This document shows positions 28,005 to 37,095 of a DNA stretch of 64,000 bases, in pieces. The translations under genes and the position numbers were made by a program. Origin of the DNA: Pseudomonadota bacterium (lineage in GTDB: Bacteria; Pseudomonadota; Gammaproteobacteria; Pseudomonadales; Pseudohongiellaceae); the NCBI GenBank assembly GCA_027623555.1, contig JAQBSZ010000022.1:1-64000 (forward strand). Direction: 5' to 3'. A model generated the notes under the pieces. That model was not told where the DNA came from. It worked only from the letters and a program-made list of their open reading frames with translations, and searched no databases. The number at the start of each line of letters is the position of its first letter. Position 1 is the stretch's first letter.

Positions 28005-29099
28005 GTGGCCAGACGCCAGAGCAACTCGTCGGAATTGACCGACAGCATCCTGCAACTTCTGAGCGAGAGGGGATTGTTGCTGGATCAAATTGACCCCACG
28101 CAACTGGAAGAAGTTACCGTTGACATCAGCGCCCTGTTGGTTCGCAAGGGATTTCCCGAAACCGACGTCCGCACCAAGGCTATTACCATACTGCTGTCGG
28201 ACATTCGCGGCTTCTCCGCCATCGCCAACGCCCATGCGGCCACCGACGTTGTCGCGCTGCTGAATCGGTACTTCAAGAGTATGGGTGACATCATCACTGA
28301 ATTTGGCGGTCGCATCGACAAGCTGATGGGAGACTCCATTCTGGTGGTGTTTGGTCTACCTGAATCCAAAGAGGATGATGCCGAGCGTGCGCTCGCCTGC
28401 GCCGTGAAGATGCAACAGGCGATGTCAGAACTCAATGAGTGCAATCAGAGTCTTGGCATGCCAGATGTATTCATGGGAATCGGAATAAACTCAGGAGAGG
28501 TGGTGGTCGGGGAACTCGGCTCAGAGCATTACAATGAATACACGGTGATCGGAGACGAGGTAAACCTGGTGTCGCGAATCGAGTCCCACAGCCTGCGCGG
28601 GCAGATACTCATCAGCGATCAAACCTACGACCTTACCAAAGATTTCATCGAGGTCAGTGAACCTAACGAGATCGAGGTAAAGGGCGCTAAAAAAGTCGTT
28701 AAACTCTACGAGCTCTTTTCAACATCCCGGCCCACAGCCATGGAAGTACCCCGCCGGGAGGAACGTAAGAGCCCCCGTGTACCCACTTCCATGCCCCTGG
28801 CATTTCAAGTACTCAGCGGGAAGATTGTACAGCCGGAAAGATATGAGGCTCTGGTACTCGATATCAGCTATAACGGCATGATGATCGAGAGTAAAGAGCG
28901 ACTTGCGAAGATGTCGGAGATCAAGATGTCCCTGGCACTGGAACTGTTCAGTGACAAGACCACCACGGTCTACGCCCGCATCCTCAAGTCAGACCCAGCA
29001 GAAAATGACTTCCGCAGTAGCATGGAATTCACCAATATCTCCCGTGAAGGGCAGGCCGTCATCAAGCAGTACGTGGATCAGTTGATCTCCGGGCCCTAG
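28005..29099 (+). CDS. Class III adenylate cyclase fused to a PilZ domain
   Basis: The 364-residue soluble protein appears to start at GTG 28005; no better start is available. Residues ~55-240 form a class III cyclase catalytic domain with all expected residues: Asp66 (LLSDIRGFS) and Asp110 (DKLMGDSI) for metal, Lys106 and Thr180 for adenine recognition, Asn187 and Arg191 (VNLVSRIES) for transition-state binding. The Lys/Thr pair predicts cAMP rather than cGMP. Residues ~250-364 are a PilZ domain with R254xxxR258 and D286xSxxG291, the two c-di-GMP-binding motifs. One inference is that c-di-GMP tunes cAMP synthesis. The first 50 residues are helical with no clear domain. It ends one base before the convergent NTF2-like gene. 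Confidence 0.85.
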   Translation: MARRQSNSSELTDSILQLLSERGLLLDQIDPTQLEEVTVDISALLVRKGFPETDVRTKAITILLSDIRGFSAIANAHAATDVVALLNRYFKSMGDIITEFGGRIDKLMGDSILVVFGLPESKEDDAERALACAVKMQQAMSELNECNQSLGMPDVFMGIGINSGEVVVGELGSEHYNEYTVIGDEVNLVSRIESHSLRGQILISDQTYDLTKDFIEVSEPNEIEVKGAKKVVKLYELFSTSRPTAMEVPRREERKSPRVPTSMPLAFQVLSGKIVQPERYEALVLDISYNGMMIESKERLAKMSEIKMSLALELFSDKTTTVYARILKSDPAENDFRSSMEFTNISREGQAVIKQYVDQLISGP

Positions 29100-29100
29100 A

Positions 29101-29490
29101 TCAGGCGCCAGCGATTTGTCGCTGGTAATCCTGCGCATCGAAGTTACCAACAGAGTCGGCGATAAGTCCGTCCTCACCGAGTCGCCAGTTTTCCCAACCG
29201 CTAACTTTTACATAGTTTCCTGTCTCGGCATGTACGCCTTTGAGTGTCCATAGATAGACCGCGTGGCTTGCTGTACTTCTAATCTCGTCCATCTCAACCA
29301 CCAGGTCGGGGAACGCATCGTAGAATGACTGCGCCATGGCGGCGCTCTCAACTCTGCCTCTGGACGGAGCTTCGCCATTGATGGCAATCTGCCCACCCGG
29401 GCGAAAGAATGCAGCCACTGCAACCGGGTCATGGGAACACCAGGCTTCCGTGTATTGTTCGGCTAATGCGCGGGTTTTACGTGAAGACAT
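29101..29490 (-). CDS. SnoaL/NTF2-like protein
   Basis: The 129-residue cytosolic protein has the SnoaL-like pattern: LAEQYTEAWCSHDPVAVAAFF (split helix, ~10-29), GGQIAINGEAPSRGR, a helix AMAQSFYDAFPDLVVEMDEI, then HAVYLWTLKGVHAETGNYVKVSG and WENWRLGEDGLIADSVGNFD. Relatives are small-molecule cyclases, isomerases or binding proteins. The function is not assignable. It follows the malonate-semialdehyde dehydrogenase gene by 30 bases and may be the last gene of that operon. Confidence 0.7.
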   Translation of the reverse strand: MSSRKTRALAEQYTEAWCSHDPVAVAAFFRPGGQIAINGEAPSRGRVESAAMAQSFYDAFPDLVVEMDEIRSTASHAVYLWTLKGVHAETGNYVKVSGWENWRLGEDGLIADSVGNFDAQDYQRQIAGA

Positions 29491-29519
29491 GCCTGGCTTT
29501 GTGATTCAAGTTTCAATGG

Positions 29520-31055
29520 TCAGGACTGGGGCGAACTTGGAAACGAAAATTTCGCCTTTTCAGTCTTGTCTGAGGCTGGCCAGCGTTGCGTCATAGTCTT
29601 GCGGCGCGTGTAGAAGCGGACAGCATCCGGGCCATAGACGTAGAGATCGCCAAACAGGGAACGTTTCCAGCCCCCGAAACTCTGGCTGGCAATCGGTACC
29701 GGCAGCGCTACGTTAACTCCCACCATGCCCACCTTGATGTTGTCGGAGAAATAGCGAGCGGTCTCCCCGTCTCGGGTAAAGATGCAGGTGCCATTGCCAT
29801 ATTCGTGCTGATTAATCAGTACCATGGCTTCATCCAGATTCTCCACGCGCACCACGCAAAGCACTGGACCGAAGATTTCGTCCTGGTAGATGCTCATGTC
29901 TTCAGTGACCTCATCGAACAGGCAACCGCCGATAAAGAAGCCATCTTCATGGCCCGGTACCACGAGCTCGCGACCATCGACACTCAATTCCGCGCCCTGC
30001 TCCAGACCTTTTTCGATATAGGAACGGATCCGCTGTAATGCTTCAGAGGTAATGAGCGGGCCCATATCATTGCTGGTGTCTGTGCCTGGACCGATCTTCA
30101 ACTTCTCCACGCGATTCTTCAAGCGCTTGACCACCTGCTCGGCGGTTTCGAAGCTTACACAAACAGCCACCGAGATCGCCATGCAGCGCTCGCCGCAGGA
30201 GCCAAAGGCCGCTCCCATCAGCGCATTGACCGCATTATCCAGATCAGCATCAGGCATGATGACAGCATGGTTCTTGGCGCCGCCGAGTGCCTGGACTCGC
30301 TTCCCGCTTGCTGTGGCCTGCTTGTAAATGGATTCGGCAATCAGTGTGGAGCCGACAAAGCTGACGGCTTCGATGCGTTCGTCGTTAAGAATCAATTCCA
30401 CTGTTATCCTGTCGCCATTAACGATATTGAACACGCCATCGGGCAAGCCAGCCTTGCTGAATAGTTCGGCAATCAACATCGATGCGCTGGGATCCCGCTC
30501 GGAAGGTTTCAGGATAAACGTATTGCCGCAGGCAATAGCCAGTGGAAACATCCACATCGGCACCATCGCCGGAAAATTAAAAGGTGTGATCCCTGCCACT
30601 ATTCCCAGGGGTTGAAATTCAGACCAGCTGTCAATATCGGGGCCGGCATTCTTGGAATGCTCACCTTTTAATAACTCAGAAATTCCGCAGGCGTACTCGA
30701 CTACTTCGATACCGCGCCCGAGCTCGCCGCGTGCATCATCCAGTACCTTGCCGTGCTCGGCAGTGATGCACTGACAGATCTCGTCGGCATATTCTTCCAA
30801 TAACTGCTTGAAGCGAAACAGTATCTGCGCGCGCTTCTGCGGTGGCGTGTGTCGCCAGGAGGGAAAGGCCGTCTGCGCGGCAAAAACCGCCTGCTCCAGG
30901 ATGTCAGCATCGGCCAGGGCAACCTGCTTGCTTACTCTGCCGGTGGCTGGATTGAACACAGCAGTGCTGCGACCTGTCGCGGCGACTACGTTGCCATTTA
31001 TATAATGACCGAGGATATCGATGCCCGGAGCGGGCGCTGCTTCTACTCTGCTCAT
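29520..31055 (-). CDS. mmsA: Methylmalonate/malonate-semialdehyde dehydrogenase (CoA-acylating)
   Basis: The 511-residue aldehyde dehydrogenase converts malonate semialdehyde or methylmalonate semialdehyde, NAD+ and CoA to acetyl-CoA or propionyl-CoA with CO2. Diagnostic segments are FNFPAMVPMWMFPLA (~159-173), LKPSERDPSA (~182-191), VSFVGSTLIAESI (~231-243) and GSCGERCMA, where Cys291 is the nucleophile; the GxxGERCMA context is specific to this family. It starts 3 bases after the aminotransferase stop, so the two are coupled. Together they complete beta-alanine catabolism. Confidence 0.95.
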   Translation of the reverse strand: MSRVEAAPAPGIDILGHYINGNVVAATGRSTAVFNPATGRVSKQVALADADILEQAVFAAQTAFPSWRHTPPQKRAQILFRFKQLLEEYADEICQCITAEHGKVLDDARGELGRGIEVVEYACGISELLKGEHSKNAGPDIDSWSEFQPLGIVAGITPFNFPAMVPMWMFPLAIACGNTFILKPSERDPSASMLIAELFSKAGLPDGVFNIVNGDRITVELILNDERIEAVSFVGSTLIAESIYKQATASGKRVQALGGAKNHAVIMPDADLDNAVNALMGAAFGSCGERCMAISVAVCVSFETAEQVVKRLKNRVEKLKIGPGTDTSNDMGPLITSEALQRIRSYIEKGLEQGAELSVDGRELVVPGHEDGFFIGGCLFDEVTEDMSIYQDEIFGPVLCVVRVENLDEAMVLINQHEYGNGTCIFTRDGETARYFSDNIKVGMVGVNVALPVPIASQSFGGWKRSLFGDLYVYGPDAVRFYTRRKTMTQRWPASDKTEKAKFSFPSSPQS

Positions 31056-31058
31056 AGA

Positions 31059-32378
31059 TTAGCCCTTTAACTCCTGCAGCGATTCTCCCACGGCGTTGAT
31101 TAGCCCATCTATTTCGTCCTTGCTGGAGATAAAGGGCGGCGCCAGTTGCAAAGTGTCGGCACCCCAACGCACGTAATACCCTTTCTCCAGGCACTTGAGC
31201 CCAACCTCGAAGGGTCGACGCAGGGGTTCGCCAGGATAGTGCTCCAGGCTCAGACCGCCAGCCAATCCGTAGTTGCGGATATCGGTGACGAACGGGGCCG
31301 ACCTGAGACTGTGTAAGGCCGCTTCAAACACTGGCGACATTTCCTTGACCCGATCAAGCATATTCTCGTTCACCAGCACATCCAGTGCCGCGATCCCCGC
31401 GGCACAGGCAACCGGATGGGCAGAATAGGTATAGCCGTGGGGAAACTCCACCATGTATTCAGGCCCGCCTTTTTCCATGAATGTGTTGTAGATCTCGGCG
31501 CCGAGAACCACCGCTCCCATGGGTACGGCGCCATTGGTAAGCTGCTTGGCCAGGGTCATGATATCCGGGGTGACGCCAAACTCGTCGGCGCCGGTTAATG
31601 ACCCCATGCGCCCGAAGCCAGTAATCACTTCGTCAAATATCAGCAATATTGCATGCTTGTCGCAGATCTCCCGCAGCCGATTGAGATAGCCCTGCGGAGG
31701 CGGTAATACACCGGCGGTACCGGATAAGGGTTCGACGATAACCGCGGCGATATTGGAAGCATCGTGCAGTAGCACCAACTCTTCGAGTTCGTCGGCGAGG
31801 TGCGCCCCGATTGCCGGCATGCCGCGGCTGAAACGATTCTCATCCAGCAGCGTATGACTGATGTGATCGGCATCCACGGATTGACCGAACAGCTTGCGAT
31901 TAAATCCGATGCCGCCGACACCGACACCCCCGTAGTTAACGCCGTGGTAGCCCTTCATGCGGCCAATGAACTTGGCTTTTCCAGGCAAGCCCTTGCTGCG
32001 CCAGTATCCTCTGGCGATCTTCAATGCCGTATCGACAGTTTCGGAACCGGAATCGGTGAAGAATACATGGTCGAGCCCGGCAGGGGTCAGTTCGACTACT
32101 TTATGGGCAAGTTGAAAACTTAAGGGGTGTCCAAACTGAAACGCTGGCGAGTAATCCAGATCAGCCAGCTGCTTGCTGACTGCCCTGGTGATTTCTTCAC
32201 GGCCGTGGCCGAGCCCGCAGCACCATAGTCCGGACAGGCCATCGAAGATCTTGCGGCCTCTATCATCGGTGTAGTAAGCACCCTCCGCGCCGACGAACAG
32301 GCGGGGATTCTGTTTGAACTGGCGATTACCGGTGAACGGCATCCAGTGTGCGTTGAGTTCTTCGTTACTGAGTGTCAC
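31059..32378 (-). CDS. Omega-amino acid (beta-alanine)-pyruvate aminotransferase
   Basis: The 439-residue class III PLP aminotransferase starts at GTG. Evidence is NAHWMPFTGNRQFK at the start, LSGLWCCGLGHGR (~48-60), FTDSGSETVDTALK (~107-120), IVEPLSGTAGV (~214-224), IFDEVITGFGR (~247-257) and the PLP lysine Lys278 in LAKQLTNGAVPMG. This combination is typical of beta-alanine:pyruvate transaminases (BauA/AptA type). It makes malonate semialdehyde, the substrate of the dehydrogenase encoded 3 bases downstream. The upstream symporter is its likely supplier. Confidence 0.9.
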   Translation of the reverse strand: MTLSNEELNAHWMPFTGNRQFKQNPRLFVGAEGAYYTDDRGRKIFDGLSGLWCCGLGHGREEITRAVSKQLADLDYSPAFQFGHPLSFQLAHKVVELTPAGLDHVFFTDSGSETVDTALKIARGYWRSKGLPGKAKFIGRMKGYHGVNYGGVGVGGIGFNRKLFGQSVDADHISHTLLDENRFSRGMPAIGAHLADELEELVLLHDASNIAAVIVEPLSGTAGVLPPPQGYLNRLREICDKHAILLIFDEVITGFGRMGSLTGADEFGVTPDIMTLAKQLTNGAVPMGAVVLGAEIYNTFMEKGGPEYMVEFPHGYTYSAHPVACAAGIAALDVLVNENMLDRVKEMSPVFEAALHSLRSAPFVTDIRNYGLAGGLSLEHYPGEPLRRPFEVGLKCLEKGYYVRWGADTLQLAPPFISSKDEIDGLINAVGESLQELKG

Positions 32379-32396
32379 AGAGTGATCCCCGATCCG

Positions 32397-33965
32397 TTAG
32401 ATATTGCTGACGGTACTTGTACCTAATTCGATCTCATTTTCAGAATCCTCAAGGCTCGCCAGCTCCAGGCGATACTGGGATTCCAGCTCATTATCTGGCC
32501 ACATGATAGTGACCACATAACCCACAATCAATGCCGAGAGAAAGGACGGCGGCATGGTCTCCAGTGCCACAAAATAAGGGCCGATCCCATCCATCGCCTG
32601 GAGCACAAACTTGCTGATGATGGTCATGGAGAATCCTGTCAGCATTGAAGTGATCGCGGCACGTTCGGTAAACCGCGGCCAGAACAGCGACAGGATGATC
32701 ATCGGACAGAAGGTAGCGGCGATGCCTGCCCAGCCAAAGATAACGAACCAGAAGATAGTACGGTCGGGCGACAGAATTGAAACGATGACCGCAACACCCA
32801 ACGCACAGGCGGCCAGCACGATGGTAATCCGTCGGCACATGCGCTTGGCGTCCAGGTCAGACAGTAGCGGGTTATAGATTTTCTCGTAGAGATCATGGGT
32901 AATTGAACCCGCGGCCATCACCAGCAGTGAGGATACTGTCGACATGATGGCTGACAGCACGGCGGCCACATACAGACCGACGATCCAGGGTGGAAAGGTG
33001 TATTCCACCAGCTCAGACAAGACATTCTGCGCACCATTGCCCAGCACAGCATCCGGCTCTACTCCCTGGGTGGTAAAGATATAGCGACCCAGAACGCCGA
33101 TGCTGACAGCCGAGAAATCCACCAGAATGGTGAACACGATCGCCACCCATTTACCGCGGTTGATCTGGCTTTCACTCCTGATAGCAATAAGGCGGGCAAA
33201 AACCTGGGGCGAACCGAGAAAGCCAAGTCCGATCAGGCCCATCCCTATAACGACTGACAGGTTCATCAGGGTAAATCCGCCCGCGCCCCACATATTCACC
33301 AGACCAGGTTCGATGGCATAGAGCCCGTCATAAATCGAACCGGCATTGGATAAGGACAGATAGGCAACCGCTGGTAACAGCATCAGGCAGAAAAGCATCA
33401 CTGCGCCCTGGAACATGTCGGTCCAGGCGGCGGCGAGGAATCCTCCGGCGATACAGTAGATTGCCACAATGACGAAGCCGACGATGGCACCGGTCATGTA
33501 ATTCCAATTCAGGAATGTCTCGAATGCCGACCCGGTGGCATCGATCTGTGCGGAGATATAGATAAGCACGAAGATGGATAACACGAAGGCGGACATTACG
33601 CGCAGAAAATGGGTTTTCGACTTGAAACGACTGACCATGTAGTCGATCACGGTCATGGAATCGTACTTGTCAGTAAGCCGTTTGAAGCGGGTGGCCATCA
33701 GGAACCAGGCGGCAGCAACGCCGAGAAATTCACCCACTACTACCCAGTAGGCGGAGAAGCCTACCATGGCGCCCATACCGGTCAGACCCAGCAGCAACCA
33801 GGCCGATTCACCGGTTGCCTGAGCCGAGAAGGCAGCCACCCAGAAGCTTAGAGACTTACCCCCAATGACAAAATCATTCATGTTGCGGATGCGCCGGGAA
33901 GCCCGGTAACCCAGGAACATCAGCACACTGAAGTACAGCACTATCATGAAATAGCTTGGAAACAT
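32397..33965 (-). CDS. Sodium:solute symporter (SSS/PutP family)
   Basis: The 522-residue integral membrane protein has about 13 helices. Family traits are the N-terminal FVIGGKSLSFWVAAFSAQATGESAWLLLGL with the sodium-site region at ~48-60, IDATGSAFETFLNWNY, SIGVLGRYIF and AAVLSAIMSTVSSLLVMAAGSITHDLYEK. It uses a sodium gradient to import a small solute. Its place as first gene before the beta-alanine aminotransferase suggests beta-alanine or a related amine as substrate. The aminotransferase starts 18 bases downstream. Confidence 0.9.
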   Translation of the reverse strand: MFPSYFMIVLYFSVLMFLGYRASRRIRNMNDFVIGGKSLSFWVAAFSAQATGESAWLLLGLTGMGAMVGFSAYWVVVGEFLGVAAAWFLMATRFKRLTDKYDSMTVIDYMVSRFKSKTHFLRVMSAFVLSIFVLIYISAQIDATGSAFETFLNWNYMTGAIVGFVIVAIYCIAGGFLAAAWTDMFQGAVMLFCLMLLPAVAYLSLSNAGSIYDGLYAIEPGLVNMWGAGGFTLMNLSVVIGMGLIGLGFLGSPQVFARLIAIRSESQINRGKWVAIVFTILVDFSAVSIGVLGRYIFTTQGVEPDAVLGNGAQNVLSELVEYTFPPWIVGLYVAAVLSAIMSTVSSLLVMAAGSITHDLYEKIYNPLLSDLDAKRMCRRITIVLAACALGVAVIVSILSPDRTIFWFVIFGWAGIAATFCPMIILSLFWPRFTERAAITSMLTGFSMTIISKFVLQAMDGIGPYFVALETMPPSFLSALIVGYVVTIMWPDNELESQYRLELASLEDSENEIELGTSTVSNI

Positions 33966-34101
33966 CTCAGCGTCCGCTCGATTGGAGTTCTTGGATAATA
34001 ACCCTCACAGAGAGAAGTTACACGTGCCGAATTGACTGGGACAACAGCCTTTTGCGCCGCCAAGCCTCTCAGGCTATAGTACTCTCCTGTTTCTCCTCAA
34101 A

Positions 34102-34129
34102 AGGTGCCAGGCACCGGTGCCTGGCACCT
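34102..34129. repeat. REP-like nested palindrome, copy 2
   Basis: This 28-base perfect palindrome (tandem GGTGCCAGGCACC and GGTGCCTGGCACC) is identical in its core to the one at 3579-3610. It lies between the symporter start and the amidohydrolase start. A GTG inside it gives a spurious extended reading frame into the amidohydrolase. Confidence 0.9.
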
Positions 34130-34154
34130 AATCAACAATAAATGGAGGTTCCTC

Positions 34155-35852
34155 GTGGCAAAATTCTCCCGGCGTAAATTCATCGGCTCCAGCACGGCGC
34201 TTGCCGCCGCAGGATTAGGTCTTCCCACCCAGGCTGTATTGGCAGCGGCAGCGCCGATAGCGAGTCAGGCCGCACCTGACTATGTCGTGCTCAATGCCCG
34301 GGTATTCACAGTCGATGCTGATCAGCCCCAGGCGGAAGCCTTCGCGGTCAAGGCAGACCGTTTTACTGCGGTGGGTTCCACCAGCGATATCCGTAACCTG
34401 GCCACGACAAGAACAGAAATCATCGACGCCGAAGGCATGACAATTACACCGGGTTTTATCGATGCCCATTCCCACCCTTCCGGAGCTGGAGTTAACGAAC
34501 TGGTGCAGGTCAATGCCGACTTGCGCTCGGTCGCCGAGATCAAGACCGCCCTGGCGGAACGGGCACGCACAACACCGAACGGACAATGGATACGCGCCTT
34601 TAAATATGACGACACCAAGCTGGCTGAAGGCCGGCCCCTGAATCGTTTCGACATCGATGAGGTGGCGCCGGATAATCCGGTGGTAGTCGGCCATCGCGGC
34701 GGACACACCGGTGTCTACAACAGCATGGCGCTGGCGCTGGCCGGGATAACTGCCGAAACCCCTGACCCACAGGGCGGACGCTTCTACCGCGACAGCAATG
34801 GGGTGCTCACGGGCCTGGCGGCAGAAACGGCACGCTATGTGTTTAACCAACTGATTCCTTCCGACTCCAGCCGCGAACAGCGTCGCGACGGCGTGAAATT
34901 AATCAGCGAATTGATGACCAGGGCCGGATTAACCTCGGTGCATCAGACCGGCGGCGGCCGCGACGACATGATTGCCTTTGCGGATGCGCGAGCGGCAGGC
35001 GATATGCGCTTTCGCATGTACCTGTTCCCCCGGGGACGACTCTTCGACGACCTGGTCAATGCCGGCATCCGCACCGGCTTCGGTGACGAGGTATTTCGCA
35101 TCGGTGCCGTGAAATTCATGGCCGACGGCTCCGCTTCCGAGCGCACCATGCGCATGAGCACTCCTTATGAAGGCCGGCCGGATGATTTTGGTCTGCTGGT
35201 CATGAGCCAGGAAGAAATTCACGAGTCCGTCGAGAACGCCCATCGCAACGATTTCCAGATCGGCATTCATGCCAATGGGGATGTTACTATCGACATGGTG
35301 CTGAATGCCTACGAGCGGGTGCAGAGGCTGTGGCCGAGGGCAGACACGCGTCACCGCATTGAACATTGTTCGCTGGTGAACCCGGCCATACTACAACGCA
35401 TCAAGGATTTGGGAGTGATACCTGCCCCCTTTTACACCTACGTGCACTACCATGGCAACAAGTGGGTCGAGTACGGCGAAGAGAAGATGCGCTGGATGTT
35501 CGCCCACAAGTCTTTCCTGGATTATGGCATTCCGGTGGCCCCGGCCTCGGATTACACACCGGGACCCTATGAGCCACTGATGGCATTGCAGAGCATGGTG
35601 ACCCGCAAGGATTTTGATGGCCGCATCTGGGGACCGAATCAGCGCATCAGCATCGATGAGGCGATTCGCATCTGTACTCGCAATGGGGCTTATGCGTCAT
35701 TCGAGGAGGACAGCAAGGGCAGCATCACGGCCGGCAAACTGGCGGACTTCGTGATCCTTGCTGACGACCCACATGAGGTCGATCCGGATCAGATCAAGAA
35801 CATCGAGATTGTCCGAACCGTGGTGGGTGGTTCGACCATGTACGGTGCGTGA
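34155..35852 (+). CDS. Tat-exported amidohydrolase (YtcJ-like, amidohydrolase family 3)
   Basis: The GTG at 34155 with GGAGGT six bases upstream is preferred to the upstream GTG at 34104, which lies in the palindromic repeat. The 565-residue protein begins with the Tat motif SRRKFIG and a hydrophobic signal to ~36. Amidohydrolase-3 landmarks are VLNARVFTVDADQPQAEAFAV, ITPGFIDAHSHPSG (metal His pair), GGHTGVYNS, GAVKFMADGSASERT, IHANGD, HRIEHCS, PASDYTPGPYEPL and GSITAGKLADFVIL. It should hydrolyse an amide or related bond in the periplasm; the substrate is unknown. Confidence 0.85.
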   Translation: MAKFSRRKFIGSSTALAAAGLGLPTQAVLAAAAPIASQAAPDYVVLNARVFTVDADQPQAEAFAVKADRFTAVGSTSDIRNLATTRTEIIDAEGMTITPGFIDAHSHPSGAGVNELVQVNADLRSVAEIKTALAERARTTPNGQWIRAFKYDDTKLAEGRPLNRFDIDEVAPDNPVVVGHRGGHTGVYNSMALALAGITAETPDPQGGRFYRDSNGVLTGLAAETARYVFNQLIPSDSSREQRRDGVKLISELMTRAGLTSVHQTGGGRDDMIAFADARAAGDMRFRMYLFPRGRLFDDLVNAGIRTGFGDEVFRIGAVKFMADGSASERTMRMSTPYEGRPDDFGLLVMSQEEIHESVENAHRNDFQIGIHANGDVTIDMVLNAYERVQRLWPRADTRHRIEHCSLVNPAILQRIKDLGVIPAPFYTYVHYHGNKWVEYGEEKMRWMFAHKSFLDYGIPVAPASDYTPGPYEPLMALQSMVTRKDFDGRIWGPNQRISIDEAIRICTRNGAYASFEEDSKGSITAGKLADFVILADDPHEVDPDQIKNIEIVRTVVGGSTMYGA

Positions 35853-35924
35853 GCCGTCGAGTCGTCCGCTGAAATTTTTTACTTGGTAACGGGTCCTGGT
35901 TAATGAATTTGTCGGCTTGTGCGA

Positions 35925-36338
35925 ATGACAATTATTTCAACGCCAATTGATCACAGAACTTATTTACGGCCTCTGCTAATCGGCTTCGGGGCAGGCATCT
36001 TGTTGTTCGCCGTTTCCCTGCTCGGACTCGCCGTGGCTATGGTCGAATTCCTCCGTCCGGTGCTGATTCCCGGTATCAACCTGGTCAGGGTCTTTGCCGT
36101 TAATCCAACCAGCACTACCTTGCCAATCCTGGCGGGCATCGTGCTTAACGGAGTCATCTTCGCGCTTTTCTTTACCAGTTTCTCCCTGATCAGCCAGCAC
36201 TTCACAAGTCCCGGCAAGAAGCGGGTAGCCATAATCGTCCTGGTACTCTCATTTCTGCTGGTTACAGGAATGGCCAATGAACTTTATGGCTTCTGGAATT
36301 CTTCGAACAAGAGCTGGATCTGGCAGTTGGGTGCGTAG
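35925..36338 (+). CDS. Small membrane protein, unknown function
   Basis: The ~137-residue protein (ATG at 35925; a GTG at 35919 is also possible) has three hydrophobic segments at ~15-38, ~60-85 and ~98-115. No domain is recognised and no polar motif points to a function. It ends 17 bases before the convergent P-II-like gene. Confidence 0.5.
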   Translation: MTIISTPIDHRTYLRPLLIGFGAGILLFAVSLLGLAVAMVEFLRPVLIPGINLVRVFAVNPTSTTLPILAGIVLNGVIFALFFTSFSLISQHFTSPGKKRVAIIVLVLSFLLVTGMANELYGFWNSSNKSWIWQLGA

Positions 36339-36355
36339 ACAGAACGAGCAATCAT

Positions 36356-36712
36356 TCAGTCATCGCCAGCAACTCGCTCGCTGGGTTCAGGCAGCTGCAT
36401 CAAGGCCATGATCGGCACCTTTACCATATAGACCAGACCACCATGTGGCTTATTCATCTCCGCCTTATGAAAGATATAATCGAAGATCTCTTCTGCTTGC
36501 TCTTTTGAGACGACCACATCCAGTATATCCTTCTCTCGCTGTTCGCCGAGCCCACTGGATGACTTGGCGGAAAATTTACCCACACCCCTGGCATGATAAA
36601 AGTTGGCATCGTGAATATCGAAGTCTTTTATCAGGCCAGATACCACGATAGATGCCTTGCCCTTTGGCAGAATACAGACTATCTGGCGGGCATCGAGTTG
36701 AAAATTACTCAT
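36356..36712 (-). CDS. P-II-like regulatory protein B
   Basis: The 118-residue protein fits the ferredoxin-like fold of P-II proteins: RQIVCILPKGKASIVVSGL (~9-27), a T-loop region GVGKFSAKSSSGLGEQREKD (~43-62), ILDVVVSKEQAEEIFDYIFHKAE and PHGGLVYMVKVP (B-loop position). It lacks the Tyr51 uridylylation loop and the TGKxGDGKIF motif of GlnB/GlnK, so it is not a standard nitrogen regulator. Its ATG overlaps the stop of the second P-II-like gene by 4 bases (ATGA). With the DUF1538 protein it forms a three-gene operon, where it probably binds and gates the transporter. Confidence 0.8.
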   Translation of the reverse strand: MSNFQLDARQIVCILPKGKASIVVSGLIKDFDIHDANFYHARGVGKFSAKSSSGLGEQREKDILDVVVSKEQAEEIFDYIFHKAEMNKPHGGLVYMVKVPIMALMQLPEPSERVAGDD

Positions 36713-37080
36713 GCAGCGCCCTTGCTTGTAATGCGGTTTACTATTTCTTCGGGAATATAGGTCGCGGCTTTTTCCAGCTTGGTGACATAAATCATGCCTC
36801 CACCGGGTACATCCAGCTCACCGACACAGTACATGCGCTCCATGACGAGCTCCACCTGGTTATCCGCTACCAGTGTTGTAATGATCTCCTTGTTTACATC
36901 AACGGCCAGACCCAATAAACCGAGACGCTCTCGCACACCACTGCCATAGCCGTAATAAATAGTCGCACCTTGCGCTCCAGCATCCTGTGCAGCCTGCACA
37001 ACTTCATTAGCTTTGCCACGCTGCACGATGCAGGTGATCATTGATACATCGACTAACACGGTGAAATCTCGGGAGCTCAT
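36709..37080 (-). CDS. P-II-like regulatory protein A
   Basis: The 123-residue protein has an extra ~13-residue N-terminal strand, then a P-II-like core: MITCIVQRGKANEVVQAAQDAGAQGATIYYGYGSG (two sections, ~14-48), a short T-loop with RERLGLLGL, KEIITTLVADNQVELVMERMY and VGELDVPGGGMIYVTKLEKA as the B-loop and C-terminal strand. It is clearly distinct from protein B (few identities outside the fold). It starts 15 bases after the DUF1538 stop and its stop overlaps the next ATG. Nucleotide binding is likely from the fold; the ligand is unknown. Confidence 0.8.
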   Translation of the reverse strand: MSSRDFTVLVDVSMITCIVQRGKANEVVQAAQDAGAQGATIYYGYGSGVRERLGLLGLAVDVNKEIITTLVADNQVELVMERMYCVGELDVPGGGMIYVTKLEKAATYIPEEIVNRITSKGAA

Positions 37081-37095
37081 GAACTTTAGTCTCTT

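Noticed and set aside
34104..34154. Upstream GTG start of the Tat amidohydrolase
   Set aside because: It lies in the palindromic repeat. GTG 34155 has GGAGGT and begins the Tat signal.
36356..37080. GlnB/GlnK nitrogen regulators
   Set aside because: The Tyr51 loop and TGKxGDGKIF motif are absent; AmtB, GlnD and GlnE are not adjacent.
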